From Rhizobium altiplani (GTDB taxonomy: Bacteria > Pseudomonadota > Alphaproteobacteria > Rhizobiales > Rhizobiaceae), in the NCBI RefSeq assembly GCF_001542405.1, contig NZ_LNCD01000070.1, positions 109,149 through 173,148 on the forward strand: a stretch of DNA of 64,000 bases. Reading direction: 5' to 3'. The position numbers and the translations under genes were made by a program. Position 1 is the first letter of the stretch; every line of letters starts with the position of its first letter. The notes beneath the pieces are model-generated. The model saw only the letters and a list, made by a program, of their open reading frames with translations, did not search any database and was not told where the DNA came from. Of this stretch, positions 34,812 to 45,354 are shown piece by piece.

Positions 34812-37121
34812 TTATTTTCGCTTCATGGCCTCAGCCAGTGCGGCTCCAAACGCACCTTGGCTTTCCTGCTTTGACGAAGCCGACCGCCGGTCATTCTGGC
34901 CGCGAACCGGCGGGTTTCCACGTGGCTCGCCACGCGGAGCGGAGGCCGGCGAGCCATCGTCCTTTCTCATCGACAGGCCGATGCGCTTACGCTTGGCATC
35001 GACCTCGACGACGCGAACGTTCACAACGTCGCCAGCTTTCACAACTTCGTGAGGATCTTTGACGAAGCGATCGGCGAGTTGCGAAACGTGCACCAAACCG
35101 TCCTGATGGACGCCAATGTCGACGAAAGCCCCGAAGGCCGCGACATTGGTCACGGTGCCTTCCAGCAACATGCCCGGCGTGAGGTCGGAGATCTCATGAA
35201 CGCCTTCGGCGAAGGTTGCTGTCTTGAAGCTCGGGCGCGGGTCGCGGCCGGGCTTTTCCAACTCGGCCAGGATGTCCTTCACCGTCGGCAGGCCGAATTT
35301 CTCATCGATGAACTGACGCGGATCGACGGCCTTCAGCACGGCGGTATCTCCCATCAGCGAACGCAGGTCGCGGCCACAGGCGGCGACGATCTTCTTGGCG
35401 ACGCCGTAGGCTTCCGGGTGGACTGAGGAGGCATCGAGGGGCTCCTTGCCATCGCGAATGCGTAGGAAGCCGGCGCATTGCTCGAAGGTACGCTGGCCGA
35501 GGCGGGCGACCTTCAACAGGTCACGGCGGGTCTCGAAGCGACCTTCGCTGTCTCGATGCTTGACGATCGCGTCGGCAATCGAGGCGCCCAGACCGGAGAC
35601 ACGGGAGAGCAGCGGCGCGGAAGCGGTGTTAAGATCGACGCCGACGGCATTCACCGCGTCTTCGACGACCGCATCGAGCGAGCGCGACAGCTTCTGCTGG
35701 TCGACATCATGCTGATACTGCCCGACGCCGATCGACTTCGGCTCGATCTTGACGAGTTCGGCCAGCGGATCCTGCAGGCGGCGGGCGATGGAAACGGCGC
35801 CACGGAGCGATACGTCGAGGTTGGGAAACTCAAGGGCAGCGGTCTCGGATGCGGAATAGACGGAAGCGCCGGCTTCCGAGACGATCACCTTGGTCGGCTT
35901 CGGCGCCGGCAGTTCGGCCAGCATGTCGGCGACCAGCTTTTCGGTCTCGCGGCTGCCGGTGCCGTTGCCGATCGAGATCAGCTCGACATTGTGCTTACGG
36001 ATCAGGGAAGCAAGCTCCAGCTGCGCGCCGCGCACGTCGTTCCGCGGCTGGAAGGGATAGACGGTCGAGGTCGCCACGACCTTGCCTGTTGCATCGGTTA
36101 CGGCGATCTTGACGCCGGTGCGGATGCCCGGATCAAGGCCCATGGTCGGGCGCGAACCGGCCGGCGCTGCCAGCAGCAGATCCTTGAGATTGCGGGCGAA
36201 GACGTGGATCGCCTCTTCCTCGGCACGTTCGCGAAGTTCGCGCATCAGGTCGAGCGACAGCGACATGGAGAGCTTGACGCGCCAGGTCCAGCTTGCGACG
36301 TCCATCAGCCAGCGGTCGCCGGGACGGCTCGCGCCGATCTCGTAGGCGGCGGCGATCATGCGCTCGACCGGCTTGTTGGGAGAGACGGTCTCGGCATCGG
36401 CCTCGATGGTCAGCGTCAGCACTTCTTCGTTCCAGCCGCGCAGCATGGCTAGCGCGCGGTGACCGGGGGCGGTCGCCCAGCGCTCGGAATGGTCGAAGTA
36501 GTCGGAGAACTTCTCGCCAGCGGCCTGTTTGCCATCGACCACCTTGGCCTTCAGCAGGGCAGCGCTGCGCATATGGGCGCGCAACTTGCCAAGCAGATCG
36601 GCATTTTCGGCGATGCCTTCGGCGACGATGTCGCGCGCGCCCTCGAGTGCCGTCTTCACATCCGGCACATCGGCGGTGATGTAGCCCTCCGCCAGCGTCG
36701 CAGGCTCCTTTGAGCGATCAGCCAGGATCGCCTCCGCCAGCGGTCCGAGGCCACGCTCGCGGGCGATCTCGGCGCGGGTGCGACGCTTCGGCTTGTACGG
36801 GAGATAGAGATCTTCAAGCTCGGCCTTGGTGGCAGCATCGGCGATCTTGCCAAGCAGGTCGTCGGTCATCTTGCCCTGACCGGTTATGGATTCGACGATG
36901 GTATCGCGGCGGGCTTCCAGTTCACGCAGATAGACCAGCCGCTCCGCCAGATTGCGCAGCTGCGTATCGTCCAACCCACCCGTCACTTCCTTGCGGTAGC
37001 GGGCGATGAAGGGCACGGTCGCCCCTTCGTCGAGCAACTCGATCGCCGCCTTGGCCTGGTCCGGCCGGGCGTTGATTTCGGAGGAGATGACAGCGGCGAG
37101 CGAGCGAAGGTCAGCGGCCAT
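34812..37121 (-). CDS. tex: Tex family transcription accessory RNA-binding protein
   Basis: This 769-residue cytosolic protein has the full Tex architecture. An N-terminal Tex helical domain ([35 protein letters not shown]) comes first. A YqgF-like domain follows ([17 protein letters not shown]), then a helix-hairpin-helix region ([19 protein letters not shown]). A C-terminal S1 domain ([33 protein letters not shown]) precedes a basic, disordered tail ([20 protein letters not shown]). Tex binds nucleic acid and contacts RNA polymerase. It is divergent from glyS across 204 bases, which must hold both promoters. Confidence 0.95.
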   Translation of the reverse strand: MAADLRSLAAVISSEINARPDQAKAAIELLDEGATVPFIARYRKEVTGGLDDTQLRNLAERLVYLRELEARRDTIVESITGQGKMTDDLLGKIADAATKAELEDLYLPYKPKRRTRAEIARERGLGPLAEAILADRSKEPATLAEGYITADVPDVKTALEGARDIVAEGIAENADLLGKLRAHMRSAALLKAKVVDGKQAAGEKFSDYFDHSERWATAPGHRALAMLRGWNEEVLTLTIEADAETVSPNKPVERMIAAAYEIGASRPGDRWLMDVASWTWRVKLSMSLSLDLMRELRERAEEEAIHVFARNLKDLLLAAPAGSRPTMGLDPGIRTGVKIAVTDATGKVVATSTVYPFQPRNDVRGAQLELASLIRKHNVELISIGNGTGSRETEKLVADMLAELPAPKPTKVIVSEAGASVYSASETAALEFPNLDVSLRGAVSIARRLQDPLAELVKIEPKSIGVGQYQHDVDQQKLSRSLDAVVEDAVNAVGVDLNTASAPLLSRVSGLGASIADAIVKHRDSEGRFETRRDLLKVARLGQRTFEQCAGFLRIRDGKEPLDASSVHPEAYGVAKKIVAACGRDLRSLMGDTAVLKAVDPRQFIDEKFGLPTVKDILAELEKPGRDPRPSFKTATFAEGVHEISDLTPGMLLEGTVTNVAAFGAFVDIGVHQDGLVHVSQLADRFVKDPHEVVKAGDVVNVRVVEVDAKRKRIGLSMRKDDGSPASAPRGEPRGNPPVRGQNDRRSASSKQESQGAFGAALAEAMKRK

Positions 37122-37325
37122 GAGAATTCCTGCGGTTCACAAAATTTGCGGGACCATAGCGGCGAAAAACGACAAGGCAATGCCCGCCGTCCCTATCCAC
37201 AGCAACATAGCACGGCCAGCGGCCGTTTTTGCGGTTGTGCATGTGCGGCATTCTTTGCTAGCAGAGGCGACCGTTTTTAGCCCCGCCTTTGTGGCGCCTT
37301 CCCCAGAGAAGGCAAGGAAAGTGAC

Positions 37326-39503
37326 ATGCCAGATCTGCTCCTAGAACTCCGCTCCGAAGAGATCCCGGCCCGCCTGCAGCGCAAGGCTGCCGGCGACCTG
37401 AAGAAGCTCGTGACCGATGCGCTTGTCGAAGCAGGACTTTCCTACGAGGGTGCGCGCGAATACTGGACGCCACGCCGGCTGACGCTCGATATCCGCGGCC
37501 TGACGGCGCGCTCCGCCGATGTGCGCGAAGAGAAGAAGGGTCCCCGCACCGACGCCAACGAGAAGGCGATCGAAGGCTTCCTGCGTGGCGCCGGCCTGTC
37601 CTCGGTTTCCGAGGCGCAGATCCAGAGCGACCTGAAGAAGGGCGACTTCTACATCGCTATCATCTCCAAGCCCGGTCGCGCCGCTGAAGAGATCATCAGC
37701 GATGTCATGCCCGGCATCATTCGCGATTTCCCCTGGCCTAAGCCAATGCGCTGGGGCGCGGCTTCCGCTCAGCCAGGCTCGCTGCGCTGGGTCCGGCCGT
37801 TGCAATCGATCGTCTGCACGTTCGGCACGGAGCATGAAGAGACCGTCGTCATTCCGTTCTCGATCGACGGCATCGTCGCCTCCAACGTGACCTACGGCCA
37901 TCGTTTCCATGCGCCCGGCGCCATCACCGTCAAGCGTTTCGGCGATTACATCGCGAACCTCGAAAAGGCCAAGGTGATCCTCGATGGCGAACGCCGCAAG
38001 GACATCATCCTGCATGATGCCCGCGATGTCGCGTTTGCAAACGGACTGGAACTGGTCGAGGACGAAGGCCTGCTCGAAGAGGTCTCGGGCCTCGTCGAAT
38101 TGCCGCAGGTCCTGTTGGGCAGCTTCGAGGAAGACTACCTCTCGATTCCGGCGGAGATCATCCGCCTGACGATCAAGACGAACCAGAAGTGTTTCGTGAC
38201 GCGCCCTGTTGGCGGCGACACGCTGTCGAACAAGTTCATCCTCGTCTCGAACATCGAAGCCAGCGACGGCGGCAAGGAAATCATCCACGGCAACGGCAAG
38301 GTCGTGCGCGCGCGCCTGTCCGACGCCCTGCACTTCTGGAAGCGCGACCAGGGCGATCTGCCTGATCTGGAGACGCTGGAGGCTTCGGCAAAGAAATTCG
38401 ACCTCGACCTCAAGAAGCCGCTCGACCAGCGCATGGCGAAGCTCGATGCGCTTGATGTGACGTTCCACGCCAAGCTGGGTACACAGGGCGAGCGCGTGGA
38501 GCGCATCCGCGCCATGGCCGCAAAGGTCGCTTTCCCGGTCGGTGCTGATTACAAGCTGGTCGATAGGGCCGTGGTGCTTGCCAAGGCCGATCTGCGCACC
38601 GAGGCTGTCGGCGAGTTTCCGGAACTGCAGGGCGTCATGGGGCGCAAGTATGCCGCCCTTCAGGGCGAGGATGCCGTTGTCGCGACCGCGATCGAGGAGC
38701 ACTACAAGCCGCAAGGCCCGTCCGACCAGCTGCCACAGGACAAGGTCGCGATCACAGTGGCGCTTGCCGACAAACTCGACACGCTGATCGGCTTCTGGGC
38801 TGTCGACGAAAAGCCGACCGGTTCGAAGGATCCGTTTGCGCTGCGCCGGGCTGCCCTTGGCGTCATCCGCATCCTTCTCGAGCGGCGTGTGCGCCTGACG
38901 CTGCTGCCGCGCATCACCAGCCACATGGGCCGCATCGATACGGATATCGGCAAGACTGTTGACGACAACGACCTGTCACGCCAGTTCGACCTCCTCTCCT
39001 TCTTCCATGACCGCCTGAAGGTCTATCTGCGCGATCAGGGCGCGCGCTACGATCTCATCGATTCCGTGCTGACGCCGGAGGCCGACGACCTCTTGATGAT
39101 CGCCCGCCGTGTCGAGGCACTAACGGCCTTCATCACGTCCGAGGATGGCAAGAACCTCCTGGTCGGCACCAAGCGTGCCACGCAGATCCTGGCTGCCGAG
39201 GAAAAGAAGGGCACGGTGATCGCCGACGGCGTCTCCGAAAATCTCTTCCGACTCGACGCCGAGAAGCAGCTCTTTGCCGCCATCACCACCGCTTCCGCAG
39301 AAGCCTCTGCGGCCGTCGACAAGGAAGACTTCCGCTCGGCGATGGAAGCGCTCTCCAGGCTGCGTGCTCCGGTGGACCGCTTCTTCGACGACGTGTTGGT
39401 CAATGACGAAGACGCTGCAATCCGTGCCAATCGCCTTGCCCTGCTTCGCCTGATCCGCGAGGCAACCGGCACGGTCGCCGACTTCTCGAAGATCTCGGGT
39501 TAA
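37326..39503 (+). CDS. glyS: Glycyl-tRNA synthetase beta subunit
   Basis: This 725-residue subunit of the tetrameric (alpha2-beta2) enzyme binds tRNA-Gly. [20 protein letters not shown] at the start, [30 protein letters not shown] and the [20 protein letters not shown] segment are typical of GlyS. An anticodon-binding DALR-type domain forms the C-terminus. The alpha subunit gene glyQ is in the same window but about 11.5 kb away on the other strand, whereas in many bacteria the two genes are adjacent. A perfect 13-base-pair hairpin follows the stop. Confidence 0.97.
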   Translation: MPDLLLELRSEEIPARLQRKAAGDLKKLVTDALVEAGLSYEGAREYWTPRRLTLDIRGLTARSADVREEKKGPRTDANEKAIEGFLRGAGLSSVSEAQIQSDLKKGDFYIAIISKPGRAAEEIISDVMPGIIRDFPWPKPMRWGAASAQPGSLRWVRPLQSIVCTFGTEHEETVVIPFSIDGIVASNVTYGHRFHAPGAITVKRFGDYIANLEKAKVILDGERRKDIILHDARDVAFANGLELVEDEGLLEEVSGLVELPQVLLGSFEEDYLSIPAEIIRLTIKTNQKCFVTRPVGGDTLSNKFILVSNIEASDGGKEIIHGNGKVVRARLSDALHFWKRDQGDLPDLETLEASAKKFDLDLKKPLDQRMAKLDALDVTFHAKLGTQGERVERIRAMAAKVAFPVGADYKLVDRAVVLAKADLRTEAVGEFPELQGVMGRKYAALQGEDAVVATAIEEHYKPQGPSDQLPQDKVAITVALADKLDTLIGFWAVDEKPTGSKDPFALRRAALGVIRILLERRVRLTLLPRITSHMGRIDTDIGKTVDDNDLSRQFDLLSFFHDRLKVYLRDQGARYDLIDSVLTPEADDLLMIARRVEALTAFITSEDGKNLLVGTKRATQILAAEEKKGTVIADGVSENLFRLDAEKQLFAAITTASAEASAAVDKEDFRSAMEALSRLRAPVDRFFDDVLVNDEDAAIRANRLALLRLIREATGTVADFSKISG

Positions 39504-39556
39504 GCGCATCAGATGCGGCGTGCGGATGACGCCTTAACATCCGACATTTGCTGCGT

Positions 39557-39596
39557 ATTTCCATCCTTGCTCAGATTTTGATTCAAGGATGGAAAT
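39557..39596. terminator. Long perfect hairpin between glyS and the YqaA-like gene
   Basis: ATTTCCATCCTTG pairs exactly with CAAGGATGGAAAT (13 base pairs) around a 14-base loop. It lies between convergent genes. The T run after it is short, so it may be a terminator of either strand or a transcript-stabilising hairpin. Confidence 0.55.
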
Positions 39597-39608
39597 CTCT
39601 GATTTCCG

Positions 39609-40049
39609 TCAGCCAGCAACTCCGATTGTAGCCGCCGAGAGAACCGCATAACGCGCGGCCTTGGCAATGGTCACAAGCAGCAGGAACATCGGAAGCGGTT
39701 CGCGTAGCACACCGGCGACGATGGTGATGGGATCGCCGATAACAGGCATCCAGCTCAGAAGCAGCGACCACTTGCCATAGCGCCGATACCAGCTTTGCGC
39801 CTTGTCGAGCGCAGGCTGGCGGACGGGAAACCAGTGCTTGTCGCGAAATCGTTCAATGCCGACGCCGAGCAGCCAGTTGACGGCCGAGCCGAGGACGTTG
39901 CCTATTGTCGCCACCGCGATCAGCGCAATGACCGGATGCTGCTTCGCCAGGATGAGCGCGACGAGGCCGGCTTCCGACTGCATCGGGAATATCGTGGCAG
40001 CCGCAAAAGCCGCCAGGAACAGCGCGGCATAAACCGCTAGATTGGTCAT
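39609..40049 (-). CDS. YqaA family membrane protein (VTT/DedA-like)
   Basis: This 146-residue inner-membrane protein of the small YqaA/DedA-like group is related to VTT-domain proteins involved in membrane lipid homeostasis. Hydrophobic segments are at about 3-35, 40-62 and 115-140. The family phrases FPMQSEAGLVALI, GNVLGSAVNWLLG and SWMPVIGDPITIVAGVLR are clear, the last being the re-entrant-loop type motif. The ATG at 40049 gives MTNLAVYAAL; a longer frame upstream is less likely. It converges with glyS. Confidence 0.85.
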   Translation of the reverse strand: MTNLAVYAALFLAAFAAATIFPMQSEAGLVALILAKQHPVIALIAVATIGNVLGSAVNWLLGVGIERFRDKHWFPVRQPALDKAQSWYRRYGKWSLLLSWMPVIGDPITIVAGVLREPLPMFLLLVTIAKAARYAVLSAATIGVAG

Positions 40050-40145
40050 GGCTTGTCCGCGCCAATGCTTCGCTGCACCCTGCATCCCTTCGTCAAGTCT
40101 TACGGCGGACTGGAACTATCACGTCTTTGGCGTTATGCCAAAGTC

Positions 40146-40658
40146 ATGAACAAGATCCTCGTCAGCGCCTGTCTCATGGGCCATGCCGTCCGTTATGACG
40201 GCCAGTCGAAGCCGCTCGCCCATCCCGCGATCACGCGCTGGATCGAGGAAGGCCGGCTGGTGACAATCTGTCCCGAGATGTCCGCCGGAATGCCGGTGCC
40301 GCGTCCACCCGCCGAAATTGAAGGCGCAGCCACGGGCGAGGATGTCCTCTCCGGCCGTGCGCGCGTCGTCGAGGTCAGCGGCGGCGATGTGACGGGCGAG
40401 TTCAAGCGGGCTGCCGAGAATGCACTGGCGCTCGCGATCGAAACAGGCTGCCGTTATGCGCTGCTGATCGATGGCAGCCCCTCCTGCGGCTCGGGCTTTG
40501 TCTATGACGGCACGTTTTCCGGGCAGAAGCTCGCAGCAAATGGCGTGACGGCCGCGCTTCTGAAGCAGGCTGGCATTGCCGTCTACTCCGATCGCGAAAT
40601 TGAGGAACTTGTCGCAAGGCTTACTGCCGACGAGGCCGCGACGGCCGACTCCCCTTAA
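40146..40658 (+). CDS. DUF523 domain-containing protein
   Basis: This 170-residue protein matches DUF523: ILVSACLMGHAVRYDGQSKP at the start, CPEMSAGMPVPRPPAEI, and DGSPSCGSGFVYDGTFSG, with conserved cysteines in CLMG, CPE and SCG. Its function is unknown; the cysteine pattern suggests metal or thiol chemistry (inference). The ATG at 40146 was chosen because the family begins MNKILVSACL, although no strong ribosome-binding site is seen. It is divergent from the YqaA-like gene and is followed by a terminator shared with the chemoreceptor gene. Confidence 0.85.
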   Translation: MNKILVSACLMGHAVRYDGQSKPLAHPAITRWIEEGRLVTICPEMSAGMPVPRPPAEIEGAATGEDVLSGRARVVEVSGGDVTGEFKRAAENALALAIETGCRYALLIDGSPSCGSGFVYDGTFSGQKLAANGVTAALLKQAGIAVYSDREIEELVARLTADEAATADSP

Positions 40659-40661
40659 TGC

Positions 40662-40694
40662 AAAACGGCCGTCGGATCGCCCGACGACCGTTTT
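40662..40694. terminator. Bidirectional terminator between DUF523 and chemoreceptor genes
   Basis: A stem from AAAACGG..CGTCGG to CCGACG..CCGTTTT is flanked by A on one side and T on the other, typical of a terminator for convergent genes. Confidence 0.85.
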
Positions 40695-40713
40695 CTTGCT
40701 TGGCGGCCGAACC

Positions 40714-42531
40714 TCAGGCGGCCCGGCGAACCTGCGCACTGTAATCCTGGCTGTCACCAACGCGGAAACCGCGGATGAGGTTCAGAAGCTCGTCGGTGTC
40801 GCTTGCCAGCGACTCGGCCGACGCAGTGGTTTCCTCGGCCATCGCGGCGTTCTGCTGCGTCGCAGCGTCGAGCTGGTTCATCGAGGACGAGATCGACCGC
40901 AGCGTGGTGTCCTGCTCGGAGGCGCTGTGGGCGATCTTCGCAACGATCTCGTTGGCGGCCTTGATCTGGTCAGAGATACGCTTCAGCGCCTCGCCGGCTT
41001 CGCCGACCAGACGGACGCCCTGATCGACCTGGCCGGACGAACGGGCGATCTGATCCTTGATCTCCTTGGCAGCCGCAGCCGAGCGCTGTGCCAGTTCGCG
41101 CACTTCCTGAGCGACGACCGCGAAGCCCTTGCCGGATTCGCCGGCACGGGCCGCTTCGACGCCGGCGTTCAGAGCCAGCAGGTTCGTCTGGAAGGCAATG
41201 TCGTCGATGACGCCGATGATCTTGCCGATCTCGGCAGACGACTTCTCGATACCGCTCATCGCTTCGATCGCTTCGGAGACGACGGCATCGCTACGGCTCG
41301 CCTCGCCGCTGACGGCCTCGACACGCTTGCTGGCTTCATGGGCGCCTTCGGCGGTCTGGCGGACGGCGACAGTCAGTTCATCGAGAGCTGCGGAGGTTTC
41401 TTCGAGGCTCGCGGCCTGACGCTCTGTGCGCTGCGACAGATCGTTTGAGGCGCGACGGATCTCTTCCTTGCTGACGGCAATGTCGCCGCCCTTGGCGCTG
41501 ACCTTGGCCATGGCAGCTTCGAGATGCGCAAGCGCATCGTTGAAGTTGTCGCGAAGAGCTGCATACTTCTGGCCTAGATCGGCGCAACGGACCGTCAGGT
41601 CACCTCGGGCGATCAGCTCCAGCGCCTGGCCGATAGTCGAGACAACATGGTTCTGGGCGACCGTTTCCTCGCGCTGCAGGCGCTGGCTGTTCTCACGCTC
41701 GCCGTCGAGGGCCATCTGCTGCGCGGCCTCACGCTCGGACATGGCGTGACGCTCCTTGACCTTCTGCTGCAGCGACTTTGTCGCCTTGGCCATCATGCCG
41801 ACTTCGTTGTTCATGTCGGCATGCGGGATGGAGACTGCTATGTTCTCGTCGGCAACCGCTTCCAGCGCCTGATGAACATCCTGTAGCGGTTTGGAGATGC
41901 CGCGGATGAAATAGAAGGCGGCAGCGACACCGGCAACCGCGATGATGGCGCAGGCAATCAGAGCCTTCCAGATCGCATCATTGATCTGTGCCTGCAGGTC
42001 ATCGAGGTAGACGCCGCTGGACACGACCAACTGCCACGGCTCGAAGGCTGCCGAGTAAGAGCCTTTCTCGAACAGCTTGTCGTCGGGCTGGCCCGGCTTG
42101 CTCCAGTAGTAGATGGTGCGACCGCCGCCGGCCCGGCCCTTGGCGACCATGTCCTTGCTGAAATAGGTGCCGTTCTGGTCCACCTGCGCGCTCATGTTCT
42201 TGCCGATGTTGTCAGGCTTTGGGTGGAAGCGCTGGATGACGTCGTAGTCGTAGCCGAAGAGATAGCCTGCCGGCTCGAACTTGACCTTGGAGAGCACCTT
42301 GAAGGCTTCGGCCTGCGCGACCTCATGCGTCATCTCGCCGGACTTTTCGCGCTGGTAGTAGGAATCGAGGACGGAGATACCGGATTGGACCTGCGCCTGT
42401 AAAAGATCGAAGCGGTCGTCGTAGATCGCCTGCGACGTCGTCCTGATCTGGAAATAGGTGGCAATGGCGAAAGCCGCCATGAGGACGCCCACGAGGGCAA
42501 AGAGTTGATGGGCGATGTTAAGTTTCTTCAT
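40714..42531 (-). CDS. Methyl-accepting chemotaxis protein with single-Cache sensor
   Basis: This is a 605-residue receptor. Membrane helix 1 is at about 8-28. A periplasmic sCache_2-type domain (about 30-185) contains [49 protein letters not shown] and [15 protein letters not shown] second helix is at about 190-210, followed by HAMP and a signalling hairpin with [20 protein letters not shown]. sCache_2 receptors often sense short carboxylates such as pyruvate or propionate, so this is only a class-level guess. The ATG at 42531 was chosen at [10 protein letters not shown]. It is divergent from a winged-helix/TPR regulator across 292 bases. Confidence 0.92.
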   Translation of the reverse strand: MKKLNIAHQLFALVGVLMAAFAIATYFQIRTTSQAIYDDRFDLLQAQVQSGISVLDSYYQREKSGEMTHEVAQAEAFKVLSKVKFEPAGYLFGYDYDVIQRFHPKPDNIGKNMSAQVDQNGTYFSKDMVAKGRAGGGRTIYYWSKPGQPDDKLFEKGSYSAAFEPWQLVVSSGVYLDDLQAQINDAIWKALIACAIIAVAGVAAAFYFIRGISKPLQDVHQALEAVADENIAVSIPHADMNNEVGMMAKATKSLQQKVKERHAMSEREAAQQMALDGERENSQRLQREETVAQNHVVSTIGQALELIARGDLTVRCADLGQKYAALRDNFNDALAHLEAAMAKVSAKGGDIAVSKEEIRRASNDLSQRTERQAASLEETSAALDELTVAVRQTAEGAHEASKRVEAVSGEASRSDAVVSEAIEAMSGIEKSSAEIGKIIGVIDDIAFQTNLLALNAGVEAARAGESGKGFAVVAQEVRELAQRSAAAAKEIKDQIARSSGQVDQGVRLVGEAGEALKRISDQIKAANEIVAKIAHSASEQDTTLRSISSSMNQLDAATQQNAAMAEETTASAESLASDTDELLNLIRGFRVGDSQDYSAQVRRAA

Positions 42532-42823
42532 GAATGTCTCGCAAAATCGGTGGGTTCGGCAATCCCGGATCGGTGAACTCCCGACCTCTGCGTTGACCAC
42601 GCGTGGCGACGACAATCATGCGTCTTCCGGCTTTGGTTGTTAGAGTTAGAGTGAATGAATTAACAATTGCCAAGTGCGGGCGCTCAAAGGATTATCAAAT
42701 ATAATCAGTGCATTCTTGCAGTGTGCGGCAAGTTTGATTCATCTGCGCGCCCTTAAGTTGAAGTGGTGTCGCAAGGCACGCCGTACAGTTTTCCGACTCT
42801 GGCGGTTGCGCTATACTTGCTGC

Positions 42824-44359
42824 ATGGCTGAGGCTTCGCATGCCTTCGGTGAATTCGTTCTCGATCCCGGCTGCGGCTTGCTGCGGAATGGGCGGGCAGT
42901 CGCGCTTGGCCAACGCGGCGCGGCTCTTCTTGAAGTGTTACTTGAAGCCCGCGGCAATGTTGTTTCCAAGGATGCGCTGATGGAGCGCGTGTGGCCCGGA
43001 ACCGCAGTCGAGGAAAGCAACCTGACTGTCCAGGTGGCGGCGCTTCGCAAAGTGCTCGGTCTTACACCCGATGGGCAGGAATGGATTGCGACGGTGCCGC
43101 GTGTCGGTTACCGCTTCATCCGCGCGAACATTGAAACGAAAGCCGCTGTTTTAACCCCGGAGTTGAAGCCGACCCTAGCTGTCCTCCCCTTCAGCAATCT
43201 TAGCGGCGATCCAAACCAGGACTACTTTGCCGATGGGATCGTCGACGACATTATTGCAGCCCTCAGCCGGTTCCGAAGCTTTGCCGTCGTCGGCCGGGAC
43301 TGCTCCTTTGCCTACAAGGGCAGCGGGATGGATGTGCGCAAGATCGCGGCGGAACTCGGTGTCAGCTACGTGCTTGAAGGCAGCATCCGGCAGCAGGGCA
43401 ACCGCTTGCGCATTGTCGCCGAACTCGTCGAGGGTCAAGGCGGCACGCATATGTGGGCGCAGACCTTCGACGGGACGCTGGACGAGATATTCGACTTTCA
43501 GGATCGCATCACCGAGCGCGTCGCAACGCTGATCGAACCGCTGATCCAGACGGCCGAGATCGAGCGGTCACGACGTGAAAGGCCCGGAAGCGTAGCCACC
43601 TACGACATCTACCTGCAGGCGCTGGCCAAGATCTCGACCGAAATCGAAAGCGATAACGCTGCCGCCTATGCGCTTCTCATGCAAGGGCTGGCCGTCGAGC
43701 CTGACAATGCGCAGTTGCTTGCCCATGCGGCATGGGCGCTCGAGCATCGCTACACGATGGGTTGGCCGTCGCTCACCGAGGACGACGTGCAAACCTGCGG
43801 CGCACTGGCGCGGCGGGCGCTGGAGCACTGCGCCGGCGACGCCATGGTTATGGCTCATTGCGGCGTTGCCCTGATGCAGACGGTGAAAGACTACGATTGG
43901 GGTCCTGCAGTTCTGCAGGCGGCCGCCGAATCCAATCCCAACAACCCGATGGTCGTTGTCAGGGCCGGCATCGGGCATCTTCATTGCGGCAACGTCAACG
44001 ACGCACTCAGCCACTTCCACAGGGCCAACCGCTTGACCCCAGGTGACCGCGGCGCGCATTTCTCGCATTGCGGCATCGCGCATGCCCACGTGATCCTCGG
44101 AGAATACGAGCAGGCGGTGGCCTGGTCTTCGAGAGCGCTGGCCAGCAATCCGAATTTCGAGCCAACGCTATGGGTGCTCATTGCTGCAAGTGCGCATCTC
44201 GGCCGCATGGAGGAAGCCCATCGCCACCTAGCGGCGTTGAGACGACTGACGCCTGATATAACCGTCGAGCGCATCCGTGCCGGCCAACCCGGCAAATATC
44301 CGGATCGCATTGCTGCCCTCCTCGACGGGTTGAGGTTGGCGGGTGTCCCTGAGCGCTAG
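42824..44359 (+). CDS. Winged-helix regulator with TolB-like and TPR region (CadC-like)
   Basis: This is a 511-residue protein. Residues about 5-98 form an OmpR/CadC-type winged helix (GEFVLDPGCGLLRNGRAVAL, ALMERVWPGTAVEESNLTVQ, VPRVGYRFI). Residues about 108-240 match the TolB-like segment found in adenylate-cyclase-like regulators (LAVLPFSNLSGDPNQDYFAD, YVLEGSIRQQGNRLRI). The rest is TPR-like helical repeats. There is no transmembrane helix and no cyclase catalytic domain. The target is unknown. The ATG at 42824 lies six bases after a TATACT, so a leaderless transcript is possible; the frame also runs further upstream. Confidence 0.85.
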   Translation: MAEASHAFGEFVLDPGCGLLRNGRAVALGQRGAALLEVLLEARGNVVSKDALMERVWPGTAVEESNLTVQVAALRKVLGLTPDGQEWIATVPRVGYRFIRANIETKAAVLTPELKPTLAVLPFSNLSGDPNQDYFADGIVDDIIAALSRFRSFAVVGRDCSFAYKGSGMDVRKIAAELGVSYVLEGSIRQQGNRLRIVAELVEGQGGTHMWAQTFDGTLDEIFDFQDRITERVATLIEPLIQTAEIERSRRERPGSVATYDIYLQALAKISTEIESDNAAAYALLMQGLAVEPDNAQLLAHAAWALEHRYTMGWPSLTEDDVQTCGALARRALEHCAGDAMVMAHCGVALMQTVKDYDWGPAVLQAAAESNPNNPMVVVRAGIGHLHCGNVNDALSHFHRANRLTPGDRGAHFSHCGIAHAHVILGEYEQAVAWSSRALASNPNFEPTLWVLIAASAHLGRMEEAHRHLAALRRLTPDITVERIRAGQPGKYPDRIAALLDGLRLAGVPER

Positions 44360-44460
44360 TTTCGGATCGTTTCGGAACTTTTCCTTGGGCCTTTCAGGAC
44401 CGGAAGGCCGCAACCGGCAGAGACTGCTTCCCACAGCAAAACCGCAAGTGGGAGACGGTC

Positions 44461-44685
44461 ATGATTACGACGCTGACCATCCTTTCCCTCGATCAGGGAC
44501 GCATCTACTCCCCTCCGCCGGAGCCGGTTCCCGAGCTGACGGCTGTTGAAGCTGCCGCTGCCGTTGCTGATAGCCAGGGCACCAAACACCATTTGCGTTG
44601 GCTGGATGTTTCGACTGGATTGCACGCACTTGCGCGCCTGCTTGCGCCGAGCTTTGGCAACTCCCCGTTCGGCAAAGCTCACTAG
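44461..44685 (+). CDS. Small hypothetical protein
   Basis: This is a 74-residue protein with no recognised domain. It starts MITTLTILSLDQGRIYSPPP. A Glu/Ala-rich stretch follows (ELTAVEAAAAVADSQG), then a short amphipathic region (LHALARLLAPSFGNS). A GGGAG lies ten bases upstream of the ATG, and the gene is followed directly by a very strong terminator, so it looks like a real short transcription unit. It lies 100 bases after the regulator. The function is unknown and there is no clear membrane helix. Confidence 0.5.
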   Translation: MITTLTILSLDQGRIYSPPPEPVPELTAVEAAAAVADSQGTKHHLRWLDVSTGLHALARLLAPSFGNSPFGKAH

Positions 44686-44687
44686 AA

Positions 44688-44722
44688 AAAATGCGTCCCT
44701 GCTTCTCTCAGGGACGCATTTT
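44688..44722. terminator. Bidirectional terminator after the 74-residue gene
   Basis: AAAATGCGTCCCTG pairs perfectly with CAGGGACGCATTTT (14 base pairs) around a short loop. It separates two convergent genes. Confidence 0.92.
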
Positions 44723-44786
44723 ATCCACCGCGGGGTGGACCCCGGACGACCGAAACTTTGGTCAGGCTGGGGCAGGGAAATGGAAA

Positions 44787-45251
44787 TCAGGGTCGAAGTT
44801 CAAAGTTGAAAACGTCGAGCGGCGCCTTTTGTTCCTTCGGCACGCCTGCCACGCCTGCCGCGACCGGCTTGACGTCGCCACCGACGACTGCAGCCGTCGT
44901 CGAGGCGCGGTCGATGTTGTCGGCCGGCTGCGTGGCGGCTGTCATTGGTTCGGCTGGCGCCTTGGTTACAAAAACGACGGGCGAGCCGCCCATCCAGCCT
45001 TCGGTGCGATAGAGCTTCTTCTCACCGTTGACGTCGCGAACTTCCGAGGATTGCAGCGCGCCAGGTGCCAGCGTCGGCACGGTGTAGTCCTTCTTGCGCT
45101 CGACCTTTTCAAGCGGCGGGCAGGTTTGGCAGCTTTCCTGGCTGATGCTCCCGCCATTGGTGCGCGCGTCCTTGCCCACGACCTCGATCGAGGAGGCACA
45201 GGCAGACCCTGCCGTAAACACAGCTATCGCACCCAAGATGACCTGACGCAT
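44787..45251 (-). CDS. Hypothetical secreted protein
   Basis: This is a 154-residue exported protein. The signal peptide MRQVILGAIAVFTAGSACAS has likely cleavage after ACA; the cysteine in GSAC is not in a proper lipobox. The mature part contains CQTCPP (a CxxC pair), then KVERKKDYTVPTLAPG, a middle EVRDVNGEKKLYRTEGWMGG and a Pro/Ala-rich tail. I do not recognise a family. The CxxC and the periplasmic location could mean disulphide or metal binding (inference). It is convergent with the 74-residue gene; purD stops about 100 bases upstream on the same side. Confidence 0.65.
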   Translation of the reverse strand: MRQVILGAIAVFTAGSACASSIEVVGKDARTNGGSISQESCQTCPPLEKVERKKDYTVPTLAPGALQSSEVRDVNGEKKLYRTEGWMGGSPVVFVTKAPAEPMTAATQPADNIDRASTTAAVVGGDVKPVAAGVAGVPKEQKAPLDVFNFELRP

Positions 45252-45354
45252 GGAACACTCCGTCTCACGTTGAGAAGAGACTAGCGTGGCTTTGTTTCCA
45301 TCCCGTCAGGGGAAAGGGTAAAAATTTAGAGAACTGACCCGATTTCGGGTTTGC

